Shown one piece after another: positions 35,401 to 57,516 of a stretch of DNA of 64,000 bases; positions within the stretch are counted from its first letter, which is position 1; each line of letters opens with the position of its first letter. Both the position numbers and the translations under genes were made by a program. The DNA comes from Onthophagus taurus (taxonomy: Eukaryota > Arthropoda > Insecta > Coleoptera > Scarabaeidae): assembly GCF_036711975.1 (NCBI RefSeq), contig NC_091976.1, positions 28,086,001-28,150,000 on the forward strand. The letters are read 5' to 3'. The notes under the pieces are model-generated. The model made no database searches, had not been told where the DNA came from, and saw only the letters and a list, made by a program, of their open reading frames with translations.

Positions 35401-35464
35401 CTTCAATACTACTGGTGGTCGAACTGTTACTTTCCTCGAATCTTAAATCTGTCATGATCTCCAT
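23444..35464 (-). CDS. Hsl: Hormone-sensitive lipase
   Basis: Eight exons on the minus strand: 35085-35464, 34751-35025, 29635-29916, 29484-29576, 28866-29078, 28037-28815, 27858-27983 and 23444-23536; total 2241 nt, 746 aa, all phases fitting. The N-terminal HSL domain is recognised by [11 protein letters not shown] and [16 protein letters not shown], then [10 protein letters not shown] and [11 protein letters not shown]. The catalytic core has the oxyanion motif [39 protein letters not shown], nucleophile GGDSAGANL, Asp in HMDPCLDD and His in LPHGFLNF. A Ser/Thr-rich acidic insert of about 120 residues between the GDSAG block and the Asp corresponds to the regulatory module of HSL. It hydrolyses stored neutral lipids and sterol esters at lipid droplets. 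Introns 2 (4.8 kb) and 7 (4.3 kb) are enlarged by transposons. Confidence 0.93.
23696..23738. repeat. TA/CA-rich microsatellite
   Basis: Short run of ACATATAC-type repeats in Hsl intron 7. Confidence 0.7.
23750..24810. repeat. Degenerate minisatellite-like stretch in Hsl intron 7
   Basis: Many imperfect copies of an AGAAGACTAGATAGTACTGG-like phrase, clearest at 24545-24800 and again near 23755-23860. Period is roughly 25-30 bases but drifts. No coding signal. Confidence 0.5.
25185..25385. repeat. Foldback repeat of the CTTAAGAGACG family
   Basis: Contains inverted copies of a CTAAACCCGA, GTTTCTAGTTCT, GTCTAGTGTTAGTTCTAG series with a central TGTCTTGAGAGACGTG. The same family occurs at 31967-32120, 34217-34335 and 34368-34490, and as the arms flanking the Penelope element at 25579-26500. 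Confidence 0.65.
25674..26309 (+). pseudogene. Penelope reverse-transcriptase tail plus GIY-YIG endonuclease domain
   Basis: Open frame of 211 codons. Residues about 1-90 match the thumb/linker region after the reverse transcriptase ([37 protein letters not shown]). Residues about 95-180 form a GIY-YIG nuclease: [19 protein letters not shown], with the GIY and YIG boxes as GVY and YVG, a catalytic Arg, [11 protein letters not shown] and a later [11 protein letters not shown]. This pair is diagnostic of Penelope-like elements. The catalytic RT palm is missing, so the copy is dead although this part is uninterrupted. The GC content is clearly higher than in surrounding DNA. Confidence 0.85.
26395..26436 (+). 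ncRNA. Candidate hammerhead ribozyme motif of the Penelope element
   Basis: Core boxes are in the right order: CTGAAGA (26399-26405, fits CUGANGA), a hairpin GGTTGC / GGCATCC (26407-26412 and 26418-26424, one T-T mismatch), GAAAC (26425-26429) and GTC (26430-26432) as cleavage triplet. GTTT (26395-26398) pairs with AAAC (26433-26436) to make stem I. Stem III would be only the self-complementary ACGT, as in minimal hammerheads that act as dimers. One extra A (26406) before stem II weakens the fit. Penelope elements are known to carry such ribozymes. Activity of this copy is doubtful. Confidence 0.5.
26621..27553 (+). pseudogene. Tc1-like transposase pseudogene
   Basis: Starts at ATG 26621, shifts frame soon after and continues with helix-turn-helix sequence ([20 protein letters not shown], 26689-26889). 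A further break leads into the catalytic half (27023-27553): LFSDETR with the first Asp, the FMQDNARPH box with the second Asp, and [17 protein letters not shown] with the Glu, that is a DD34E-type triad. The catalytic residues remain but at least two frame breaks make it non-functional. Confidence 0.85.
30345..31450. repeat. Direct duplication in Hsl intron 2
   Basis: 30345-30780 and 30963-31450 are similar segments about 620 bp apart. Both contain GATACTTCTTTTC, TGATGATGTGAGTGGAGTTG, TATATTCGAGCTCTTATATC and GTTAGTAACTGTTGTAAAG. Divergence is moderate. Non-coding. Confidence 0.8.
31967..32120. repeat. Foldback repeat, CTTAAGAGACG family, degenerate copy
   Basis: Contains GAACTAGAAACATTC twice, GGTTTAGCCGTACGTCTC and TTAAGACGG, flanked by TAGTGTTAGTTTTAGTT. 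Same family as 34217-34335. Confidence 0.6.
32120..34165. mobile_element. Composite Tc1 element with inverted second half
   Basis: Very long inverted ends: about 32125-32370 matches the reverse complement of about 33930-34163, including CTGCGATAGAAATTT..., TACAGGGTG-type borders and AGAAAAGATTGGGCTAC. The left half carries a plus-strand transposase relic (32520-33390). The right half (about 33540-33930) is an inverted relic of the same transposase's N-terminal half, with FTDE and SPDGR readable on the minus strand. The element is therefore two Tc1 pieces joined tail-to-tail. Both are broken by frameshifts and deletions. Confidence 0.7.
32520..33390 (+). pseudogene. Degraded Tc1-like transposase
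   Basis: Fragments in shifting frames: a helix-turn-helix part at 32601-32828 ([37 protein letters not shown]), then [20 protein letters not shown] and [11 protein letters not shown] at 32939-33166, and a last decayed block. The region between the second Asp and the Glu is too damaged to read with confidence. Inactive. Confidence 0.75.
34217..34335. repeat. Near-perfect palindromic foldback (CTTAAGAGACG family)
   Basis: About 119 bp whose halves are inverted copies: AACTAGAACTAACACTAG, CTAGAACTAGAAACATTC and TGGTTTAGCCGTCTTAAGAG at the centre, then the mirror halves. Only a few mismatches. Confidence 0.85.
34368..34490. repeat. Second palindromic foldback, more diverged
   Basis: Same structure as 34217-34335 with centre TAGCCATCTTAAGAAACG and arms of AACTAGAACTAACATTA type. 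Arms are more diverged from each other. Confidence 0.7.
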
Positions 35465-35920
35465 AACTTGGACCCCACACAGATTATGAACATAAAGAAC
35501 GTAAGATGGGACGATTAAAATTTTTCTTCTTATTTTACCATTTTAACGTGTACCGTATAAACATAAACCCAACACTACGTTAATTTTTTTGATTTTTTGA
35601 AGTACAAACAACCCGAACGCGTTTCAATCATCAACTGATCGGTAATAAACTGTCATTGCGTTTATAAACAAATCAAATTCCAAGTGTACCAACTTAAATT
35701 ATTATTTAATCATATTACATTTAATTTAATCAATATAATTCTTACAATTATTGTTAATATTTTCAAAAATTGTAATTAAAAGATTTATCAATTAGATACT
35801 ATTTAATACTAAACATTTTATTTTAAAAACGTCACCATATTTAATCAATAAATTCCCTAAGAATTAAGTGTTTAGGTTAGAATCATCAAACATATTTTGA
35901 ATTACATCAAAAACCTTAAA
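35465..35920. promoter_or_regulatory. Short divergent intergenic region Hsl / Naa20
   Basis: The two start codons are 456 bp apart on opposite strands, so this DNA must hold both promoters. No TATA box or other defined element is convincing. Confidence 0.4.
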
Positions 35921-36608
35921 ATGACCACGTTAAGGCCGTTTACTTGTAATGATATGTATAAATTTAACATCGTGTAAGTAACCCAATTTCTAATAATTAA
36001 TTACTTTAATTATAACCTCAATATTTTGCAGCAATTTAGATCCACTAACAGAAACTTATGGACTCGCGTTTTACATGCAATATCTTGCTCATTGGCCTGA
36101 ATACTTCCAAGTAGCTGAATCACCAAGTGGGGAAATCATGGGATATAGTATAATCAACCGGTGAATTAATAAAAATGCGTTTAAATTGCCAAAAATTTTA
36201 GTTATGGGTAAATCAGAAGGTCCAGGTGAAAATTGGCACGGTCATGTTACAGCTTTAACAGTTTCACCTGGATTTCGAAGGTTAGGAATTGCCGGATCAC
36301 TTATGAGTTATTTAGAAGAGGTTTCTGAGAAGAAAAGGGCTTATTTTGTGGACCTTTTTGTTCGTGTTAGTAATTCGGTAGCTATAAATATGTATAAAAA
36401 TTTGGGGTATATTGTTTATCGAACTGTTTTGGAATATTATTCTGGAGATCCTGATGAAGATGCTTATGGTGGGTATATTTATTAATGTCTAGATGTTCCA
36501 AAATTATCATTTTCTTTTATAGATATGAGAAAAGCTTGTTCAAGAGATGCAAATTTAAAATCTGTTGTTCCCTTACTTCATCCTGTAAGAACAGATGAAG
36601 TTGAATGA
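35921..36608 (+). CDS. Naa20: N-alpha-acetyltransferase 20, NatB catalytic subunit
   Basis: Four exons: 35921-35973, 36032-36147, 36202-36468 and 36523-36608 (522 nt, 173 aa). Diagnostic strings: MTTLRPFTCNDMYKFN, NLDPLTETYG, QYLAHWPEYF, GKSEGPGENWHGHVTALTV, the acetyl-CoA loop FRRLGIAG, FVDLFVRVSN and VYRTVLEYYSG with PDEDAYDMRKA at the end. NatB acetylates nascent chains starting with Met-Asp, Met-Glu, Met-Asn or Met-Gln, working with the auxiliary subunit Naa25 at the ribosome. Length equals that of the family. Its stop lies 55 bp from the stop of Tma16 on the other strand. Confidence 0.97.
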
Positions 36609-36663
36609 ATTGCCTTAATTTAAAAACAGTTTATAACTTAATCTTTATTAAATTAAATGATAT

Positions 36664-37146
36664 TTAATTCAAACATTTCTTGCTATATCTCTTTAATTTA
36701 AATAAACTTAAATATTTTAAATCACCATCCCATTCTTTTAATAATTTAAATTGTCCCTCATTCATTAAATCTGGTATTTCTAAACCACCACTGTTATAAT
36801 CACCAATTTCTCTTTCCAAAGTCATTTTGATGACTTCTTCACGTTTATTCACCTGATTTTTACGACTTCCTATATTTTGCTTAGATCTAATTGCTTCTAA
36901 TTCAGCATTAAAACGACTTAAATAGACTTCAATTGCTTGTTTAGTTTCTTCTTTTGTGTAGACGATTTTATCAGGTAACAAATTTACTTGAAACCAAGAC
37001 AATTTCTCTCCAATTAACGTTTGTTTCATTATCGTTGAAAATTTTGAGGTGTTTCGAGCGATTTTTTTCCTTTGCTTTTTTGCCATCGATATTACTTGAC
37101 GACTATTTGGATGTTTAGCAGTAAGTTGTTTATTATTCGAAGGCAT
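36664..37146 (-). CDS. Tma16: Translation machinery-associated protein 16 homologue
   Basis: Single uninterrupted minus-strand exon of 160 codons. Recognised by the basic N-terminus (MAKKQRKKIARN), GEKLSWFQVNL, YLSRFNAELEAIRSKQ, REEVIKMTLERE, GLEIPDLMNEGQFKLLKEWD and a basic end. TMA16 binds pre-60S ribosomal particles and takes part in late ribosome biogenesis. The acidic C-terminal tail of the vertebrate protein is absent, as in shorter insect forms. Convergent with Naa20, with only 55 bp between stops. Confidence 0.9.
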   Translation of the reverse strand: MPSNNKQLTAKHPNSRQVISMAKKQRKKIARNTSKFSTIMKQTLIGEKLSWFQVNLLPDKIVYTKEETKQAIEVYLSRFNAELEAIRSKQNIGSRKNQVNKREEVIKMTLEREIGDYNSGGLEIPDLMNEGQFKLLKEWDGDLKYLSLFKLKRYSKKCLN

Positions 37147-37659
37147 TTTTAGTTGTAATGAAAAAAATGTGTAAAATATAACTTAACCTCAAAAAATCAC
37201 ATCCTATGAAAAACGGGATTTCTTTTTACGAAGTTGGTGTGATAAAATTTAATTATACAAAATCATTAATACAAGTTTGTACTTTTAATAAAGTACAACT
37301 TAAAATTATACTTTTTTTTACTTTAAAAATATAAAATTAATTAATTACCGATATTCCTTTGTAATGTTAGGTTGGTACGACTGATTACGATTTGAATTAA
37401 GTCATGGAAAAGTTTTTTTTTGGGATAATAATAAAAGGTAATAAATAATTCATTTAAAACTTGAAAAAACGTGTATTTGGATATATACAATAGTCGGTAT
37501 AAATAAAAAAACAAAAAGGCTTCGCATCAGATTCACTTGTTACTTCTAAACCACCGACGAATAAGAACAATACTGCCTTTTAGCCAACATTATGGTGTGG
37601 AGCATTAGGAAATGACACTTTTGGTATGTTACACTACACTGTCACTTAAGCTGGCTTAA

Positions 37660-38297
37660 TCAGTGTGTCCCATTAACTTGTGGCGACGCGCTACGCAAGT
37701 TCTTTTGCAGGACATGAGCATCTGCAGGTTCGATTCTCTTGTAATAATGCTTTTTCGTTTCAACAATCTCAAAACCAAACTTTTTGTAGAAATCTATTGC
37801 CCCTTCATTATTCACCTGCACATGTCTATTAAAATTGATTAAAGAATGGACCTTCATAAGATCTATATTTGAGGTTATGTACTTAATATAAATATCTAAA
37901 ATACTTACAAGAAGATGCTATCAAAGTTCCCATCTTTTTTAACGTAATTCAAAACATGTTCTACCATCATAGTTCCGATTCCTAGCCGTCTGTAGGGGTA
38001 TAAACACCCTAAAGTCATGATGTATAATCTTCTGCTTTTTTCTGAAGTGTCTATTCGACAGCAAACAGCACCAACTACTATATCATTGTAGTAAGCAAGT
38101 TTGGCCAGTTCGCCCGCTTCTAAGACGTCCTTATAGAATTTATCATTGTAAGAAACCGGGAAAACAACGCTGTTTAACTGCTTTAGTTGTTTGATATTGT
38201 GTGGAGTGACGTTTCCTAATTCGATATTGGCCCTAAAACGATCCGTACTAAATAAATATGGTTAGATTTTCCCGTATTTTTTATCAAACCTCGTCAT
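37660..38297 (-). CDS. san: N-alpha-acetyltransferase 50 (san), NatE catalytic subunit
   Basis: Minus strand, three exons: a tiny first coding exon 38290-38297 (ATG ACG AG), then 37909-38247 and 37660-37825 (513 nt, 170 aa). Strings match NAA50 almost residue by residue: IELGNVTPHNIKQLKQLN, VFPVSYNDKFYKDVLEAG, AVCCRID, RRLYIMTLGC, the acetyl-CoA loop YRRLGIGT, then HVQVNNEGAIDFYKKFGF and YYKRIEPADAHVLQKNLR. It acetylates Met-hydrophobic N-termini and is needed for sister chromatid cohesion in flies. The 8-nt coding part of exon 1 uses a weak GTTTGA donor, so the start could instead lie in an unseen exon. Confidence 0.93.
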
Positions 38298-38855
38298 ATT
38301 TCCCGAAAATATAAAAATTTAAACAATAACCGAAAAGGAAAGTTAGCTTGCAATACGAGCATGCATGAATCGATCTGTCAAATTTAGTGACTTTTGCTAA
38401 CAATACCAACAGAAAACATTAAAAATTACCCAACAAATTTTTATTTTTTTTTTAATATAATTTTCTTAATTTTAATAGTAATCGATTCATATTTAATTAA
38501 ATATTTCCATATTATTCACAATTATTAATTTAATATTAAAAATTGAATTGATTTTTAAGAAATATAAGTAGACCATTACAGATTCCTTATTTATTTAAAT
38601 GTTGGCAATGCAAAAATGGTGGCATATTTTTAGTAATGGTAGAAAGCGTCATTATTGTGATACTATCACAATAATTTTCCCTGTAAAATTATCAAAAAAA
38701 GTGAAAAGATTATTTTAAATATACAAATTACGGTATGTGCAAGTATAAAACTTTTCCATGGCGAATTTATTCAAACCGAATCCAATTTCTTAACATCAAA
38801 AGCTCATTAATCAACAAGTGCTGTTCTTGAGAAACCTTGTATTAAGCAACGAACT
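38298..38855. promoter_or_regulatory. Divergent intergenic region Naa50 / bonus
   Basis: 558 bp between opposite start codons, very AT-rich. Must contain both promoters and 5' UTRs. No defined box recognised. Confidence 0.4.
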
Positions 38856-52550
<13,695 letters not shown>

Positions 52551-53607
52551 TTTGTTTATACCATTTTTTTTAATAATATGAAAGTATGGGAATTAATTTT
52601 GTGTCTCAATATTTGGGATGTCTCGACTTATTATAGTAGATGTTAATTTTATAATGTTTGCTATTAGTTTTGTTTTTATATTGATTATTATACATTAAAA
52701 AAAAAAAAATAGAAAATGTTTGATTACAAATTATGAAAGACAAAATATAATATATTTTAGTCCTATTGTTCAAGTTATAAGCGGGAAGAGTATAAGATAA
52801 AGGAAATGAATATTATTGTCAGTTAATTTATATTGAAAAATGTTCACTTATTTTATATTTTATGGAATAAAAATTTATGTGATAGTTAAACCTATTATTT
52901 TTTAAAGGAAAATGTACAAGAAAAACGTACATGTCGTTTTACAAGCTTGTTATAAAAAAATACAAAAAATTATTAATTTTTAAATATTTTATTTCAAGTT
53001 TGGGTTTGAGATTAAACACTTTGTTAATTTTTTTTCATGTACAAACCACTGTAGTGCGGAGTAAATTTATAAAATTATTTTTAATTGCAATTTTTATTAC
53101 TATAAAAAACGTGTATACGTTTTCTTTTGTCATTCATCTTGTAGAAGTTAAGATGTATATCAAATATGTATCAAAAAGATAAAAAAATAAAAGGATATCC
53201 ATTAAAAAATATTTAGATACAAAGAAATTGGTGCTTATATATATTATTACCTTATCCTTTTTAATTAAATTATGATATATGAAGTATCTCTCATTTGCAT
53301 TATTTTATAATCCTAATGTATTATAATTAATTAATAGTTTGGGCTTTCAGTAATAAACATAATTATACCATGTAATATACAAAATGGGATTGGAGCTGTC
53401 ATAAACTAATCACTCAGAAATTATTTTCATTTCAGTTCATTTGTAACAATCAATTTGTCGTGTAATTTTACTTTTCGTGATCGTTGAATGAGTATTTTGA
53501 TTTTAATTTTCGATCTTGATATTTCTTTTTTGGTCTGCTTATATACTTGCTTGGCTCAGGTACAATTTAACAAAAAAATTCTCTCTGAAGAAGAGAGAAA
53601 TTAACTT
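52551..53607. other. 3' flank of bonus
   Basis: Very AT-rich presumed 3' UTR and flank, with AATAAA at about 52865. No other feature is recognised before the satellite array. Confidence 0.4.
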
Positions 53608-56130
53608 TAAAACGAGTTGGTTCATTGGAAAGAGGACACTTTTATTAATACTTTGGGAAATTTTCATACTCATATTCCAAGAAATGGATTTTATGCGAAT
53701 TTTTAAAACTTAATCGGAGAAAATTGCAAAATCGAAAAAATTGTCGATCATTTCAAAAATTTATTTCTCAAGAACTAAAAGCGATTTTTCAAAACGGCTT
53801 TTTGCATTAAAAAGAGGATACTTTAATTAATAATTGGTGATATTTCCACAAGAATCCTTCAAGAAATTAATTTTATAGCGAATTTTGAAAATTATCGATT
53901 AAAATTGCAACATCGAAAATTTTATCAAAACTTCAAATATTTTTTTCTCAAAAACTAAAAGTTATTTTTCAAAACGGGTTGGTTCATTGGAAAGAGGACA
54001 CTTTTATTAACACTTTGGGAAATTTTCATACCCATATTCCAAGAACTGGATTTTATATGAATTTTTAAAACTTAATCGGCGAAAATTGCAAAATTCGAAA
54101 AAATTGTCGATCATTTCAAAAATTTATTTCTCGAGAACTAAAAGCGATTTTTCAAAACGGCTTTTTGCATTAAAAAGAGGATACTTTAATTAATAATTGG
54201 TGATATTTCCGCAAGGATCCTTCAAGAAATTAATTTTATAGCGAATTTTGAAAATTATCGATGAAAATTGCAACATCGAAAATTTTATCAAAACTTCAAA
54301 TATTGTTTTCTCAAAAACTAAAAGTTATTTTTCAAAACAGGTTGGTTCATTGGAAAGAGGACACTTTTATTAACACTTTTGGAAATTTTTATATTCATAT
54401 TCCAAGAAATGGATTTTATACGAATTTTTGTAACTTAATCTGCGAAAATTGCAAAATTCGAAAAAATTGTCGATCATTTCAAAAATTTATTCCTGAAAAA
54501 CTAAAAGTGATTTTTCAAAACCGCTTGTTGCGTTAAAAAGAGGATATTTTAATTAATAATTGGTGATATTTCCACAAGGATCGTTCAAGAAATTAATTTT
54601 ATAGCGAATTTTGAAAATTATCGATGAAAATTGCAACATCGAAAGTTTTATCAAAACTTGAAATATTGTTTTCTCAAAAACTAAAAGTTATTTTTCAAAA
54701 CGGGTTGCTTCATTGGAAAGAGGACACTTTTATTAATACTTTGGAAAATTTTCATACTCATATTACAAGAAATGGATTTTATACGAATTTTTAAAACTTA
54801 ATCGGCGTAAATTGCAAAATTCGAAAAAATTGTCGATCATTTCAAAAATTTATTTCTCAAGAACTAAAAGTGATTTTTCAAAACGGCTTTTTGCATTAAA
54901 AAGAGGATACTTTAATTAATAATTGGTGATATTTCCAGAAGAATCCTTCAAGAAATTAATTTTATAGCGAATTTTGAAAATTATCGATAAAAATTGCAAA
55001 ATCGAAAATTTTATCAAAACTTGAAATATTGTTTTCTCAAAAACTAAAAGTTATTTTTCAAAACGGGTTGCTTCATTGGAAAGAGGACACTTTTATTAAT
55101 ACTTTGGATAATTTTCATACTCATATTACAAGAAATGGATTTTATACGAATTTTTAAAACTTAATCGGCGAAAATTGTAAAATTCGAAAAAGTTGCCGAT
55201 CATTTCAAAAATTTATTTCTCAAGAACTAAAAGTGATTTTTTAAAACGGCTTTTTGCATTAAAAAGAGGATTCTTTAATTAATAATTGGTGATATTTCCA
55301 CAAGGATCCTTCAAGAAATTAATTTTATAGCGAATTTTGAACATTATCGATGAAAATTGCAACATCGAAAATTTTATCAAAACTTTAAATATTGCTTTCT
55401 CAAAAACTAAAAGTTATTTTTCAAAACGGGTTGCTTCATTGGAAAGAGGACACTTTTATTAACACTTTGGGAAATTTTCATACTCATATTCCAAGAAGTG
55501 GATTTTATACGAATTTTTAAAACTTAATCGGAGAAAATTGCAAAATTCGAAACAATTGTCGATCATTTCAAAAATTTATTTCTCAAGAACGAAAAGCGAT
55601 TTTTCAAAACGGCTTTTTGCATTAAAAAGAGGATAGTTTAATTAATAATTGGTGATGTTTCCACAAGGATCCTTCAAAAAATTAATTTTATAGCGAATTT
55701 TGAAAATAATCGATTAAAATTGCAACATCGAAAATTTTATCAAAACTTCAAATATTGTTTTCTCAAAAACTAAAAGTTATTTTTCAAAACGGGTTGGTTC
55801 ATTGGAAAGAGGACACTTTTATTAACACTTTGGGAAATTTTCATACTCATATTCCAAGAAGTGGATTTTATACGAATTTTTAAAACTTAATCGGAGAAAA
55901 TTGCAAAATTCGAAAAAGTTGCCGATCATTTCAAAAATTTATTTCTCAAGAACTAAAAGTGATTTTTCAAAACGGCTTTTTGCATTAAAAAGAAGATACT
56001 TTAATTAATAATTTGTGATATTTCCACAAGGATTCCTCAAGAAATTAATTTTATAGCGAATTTTGAAAATTATCGATAAAAATTGCAACATTGAAATTCG
56101 TTCGTTCATTGGAAAGAGGACACTTTTATT
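53608..56130 (+). repeat. Tandem satellite array, unit about 363 bp, orientation 1
   Basis: ATTGGAAAGAGGACAC recurs at 53634, 53986, 54349, 54712, 55075, 55438, 55801 and (truncated unit) 56108, a spacing of 363 bp with one shorter first and one shorter last unit. Each unit itself looks like an old dimer: TTTTTCAAAACGGGTTGGTTC and TTTTTCAAAACGGCTTTTTG mark two related halves. The reverse-complement form makes up 59310-63820. Confidence 0.95.
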
Positions 56131-57435
56131 AACACTTCGGATTTTCTGATGGTAATTTAAGATGTTGTGATGGAGTTTCGGTCAAATATGGTCTCTTTGA
56201 TGATAAGATAAACAATTTTGAGGGAAGTGTTATCTTAATGTGTTGTTGAAGTGTTAATGGTTTACTTAAAGTTCATCGAGTCTTAATTATGAAAAATCTG
56301 ATATTAGCATATAATAAGCTATTATTGAATATATGTTAGGTTTTATAAAATTTGATGGTTAGATAAAATCCTAAAGATCTAAAAAAAATTTGAATGATGT
56401 AAACTTATTGTAGAAAATCTAAAATATCCTAACAGAATAAACTCCCCTAAAAACAAATATCTACATCTTCTATTTACATAAGTTTATTTTACATAACGAG
56501 AATAAGGATTTGGATGCTGTATAAAATGTAAAGTGCGGATACGTAAGAAAATCCGAAAGGATAAAACCATATTTCACTATAGTGGATATTCTGATTCCGT
56601 GCGTAACAGGAAAATATATATATATTTCTATCGTCGTCATGAATACAGTATCAGTTATCAGTATACTGCATTCAACCTTCTCAAATTCGAGTTTGTTCCC
56701 TATTCTTTTAAGGAAACACAAAACTACACGCGAATCGTTATGCTTTCGTAGTGAACTCGCGTTTTCAGTACACAACATGATAAATGGCTTTGTCCATATT
56801 AGTGAATCATATATCATTTCGGTTCTGACGTGGAGTGTATTATAACGAATACTTTTTACATTATTTTATTAATTTTTTTATCTTTGACAAAAAAAAATCA
56901 ATCGGGAGAAAATGGAAAATTTTATCGCTAGAGGAGAAATTATTCATTGCAAAAAAATCGAGTTCAACAGAATTTTTAATCGAACATATCATAACGATAA
57001 ACATTAATTATGTGTGATTTGTGTATATTATTACTGTTAGTTCAAAGGGTATCGACTCGAATGAACTTTAAGTACATCAGCACTCAACGAGTACAAATGC
57101 ACTCGATAATAACGTAGTAATCATTCTTGTAAGAGATTAAAAGAAAATTTACTTAAACTTAGATTATTTTAAAAAAAGCTTTTTTCTTTAATTAGTTTTT
57201 AATTAATTTACAATTCAAACTAAATATTCAAACTAAATGTTTTAAATCAAATTGTTAATGTTTTAGAGGTTTGAAACATCCAAGTTATTTTATGTAATTA
57301 TGAAAGGTATTATAAAAAAATCTTCAAACTGTTTTTTTTTTCGTAATGTAAACATGATCATTAGTTTAAATAAAAACACTTTAAACAAAATCTCATTTGC
57401 TCGGACTTTGCACACGAACGTTACCCATCCGACGA
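56131..57435. other. Unique region upstream of the NPC2-like gene
   Basis: AT-rich DNA between the satellite array and the NPC2-like promoter. Overlapping short frames at 56470-56845 show no family resemblance and are probably chance. Confidence 0.4.
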
Positions 57436-57443
57436 TATATAAA
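57436..57443 (+). promoter_or_regulatory. TATA box of the NPC2-like gene
   Basis: TATATAAA at 57436-57443, 74 bp before the start codon, giving room for a start site near 57467 and a leader of about 50 nt. Confidence 0.5.
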
Positions 57444-57516
57444 TTGGAGTCTTGTTACCCGCTCGGCTTATTATGTTTTCGCCATTGTAACGTCTGGTCT
57501 TGCAGTCGACTCAAAG

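Noticed and set aside
54261-54536. 91-codon open frame in the satellite at 54261-54536, and a 71-codon frame at 62089-62304
   Set aside because: Both lie wholly within 363-bp satellite units and are not kept in neighbouring units.
56470-56845. Overlapping open frames on both strands
   Set aside because: Low-complexity AT-rich DNA, no family resemblance, and frames on both strands are equally long.
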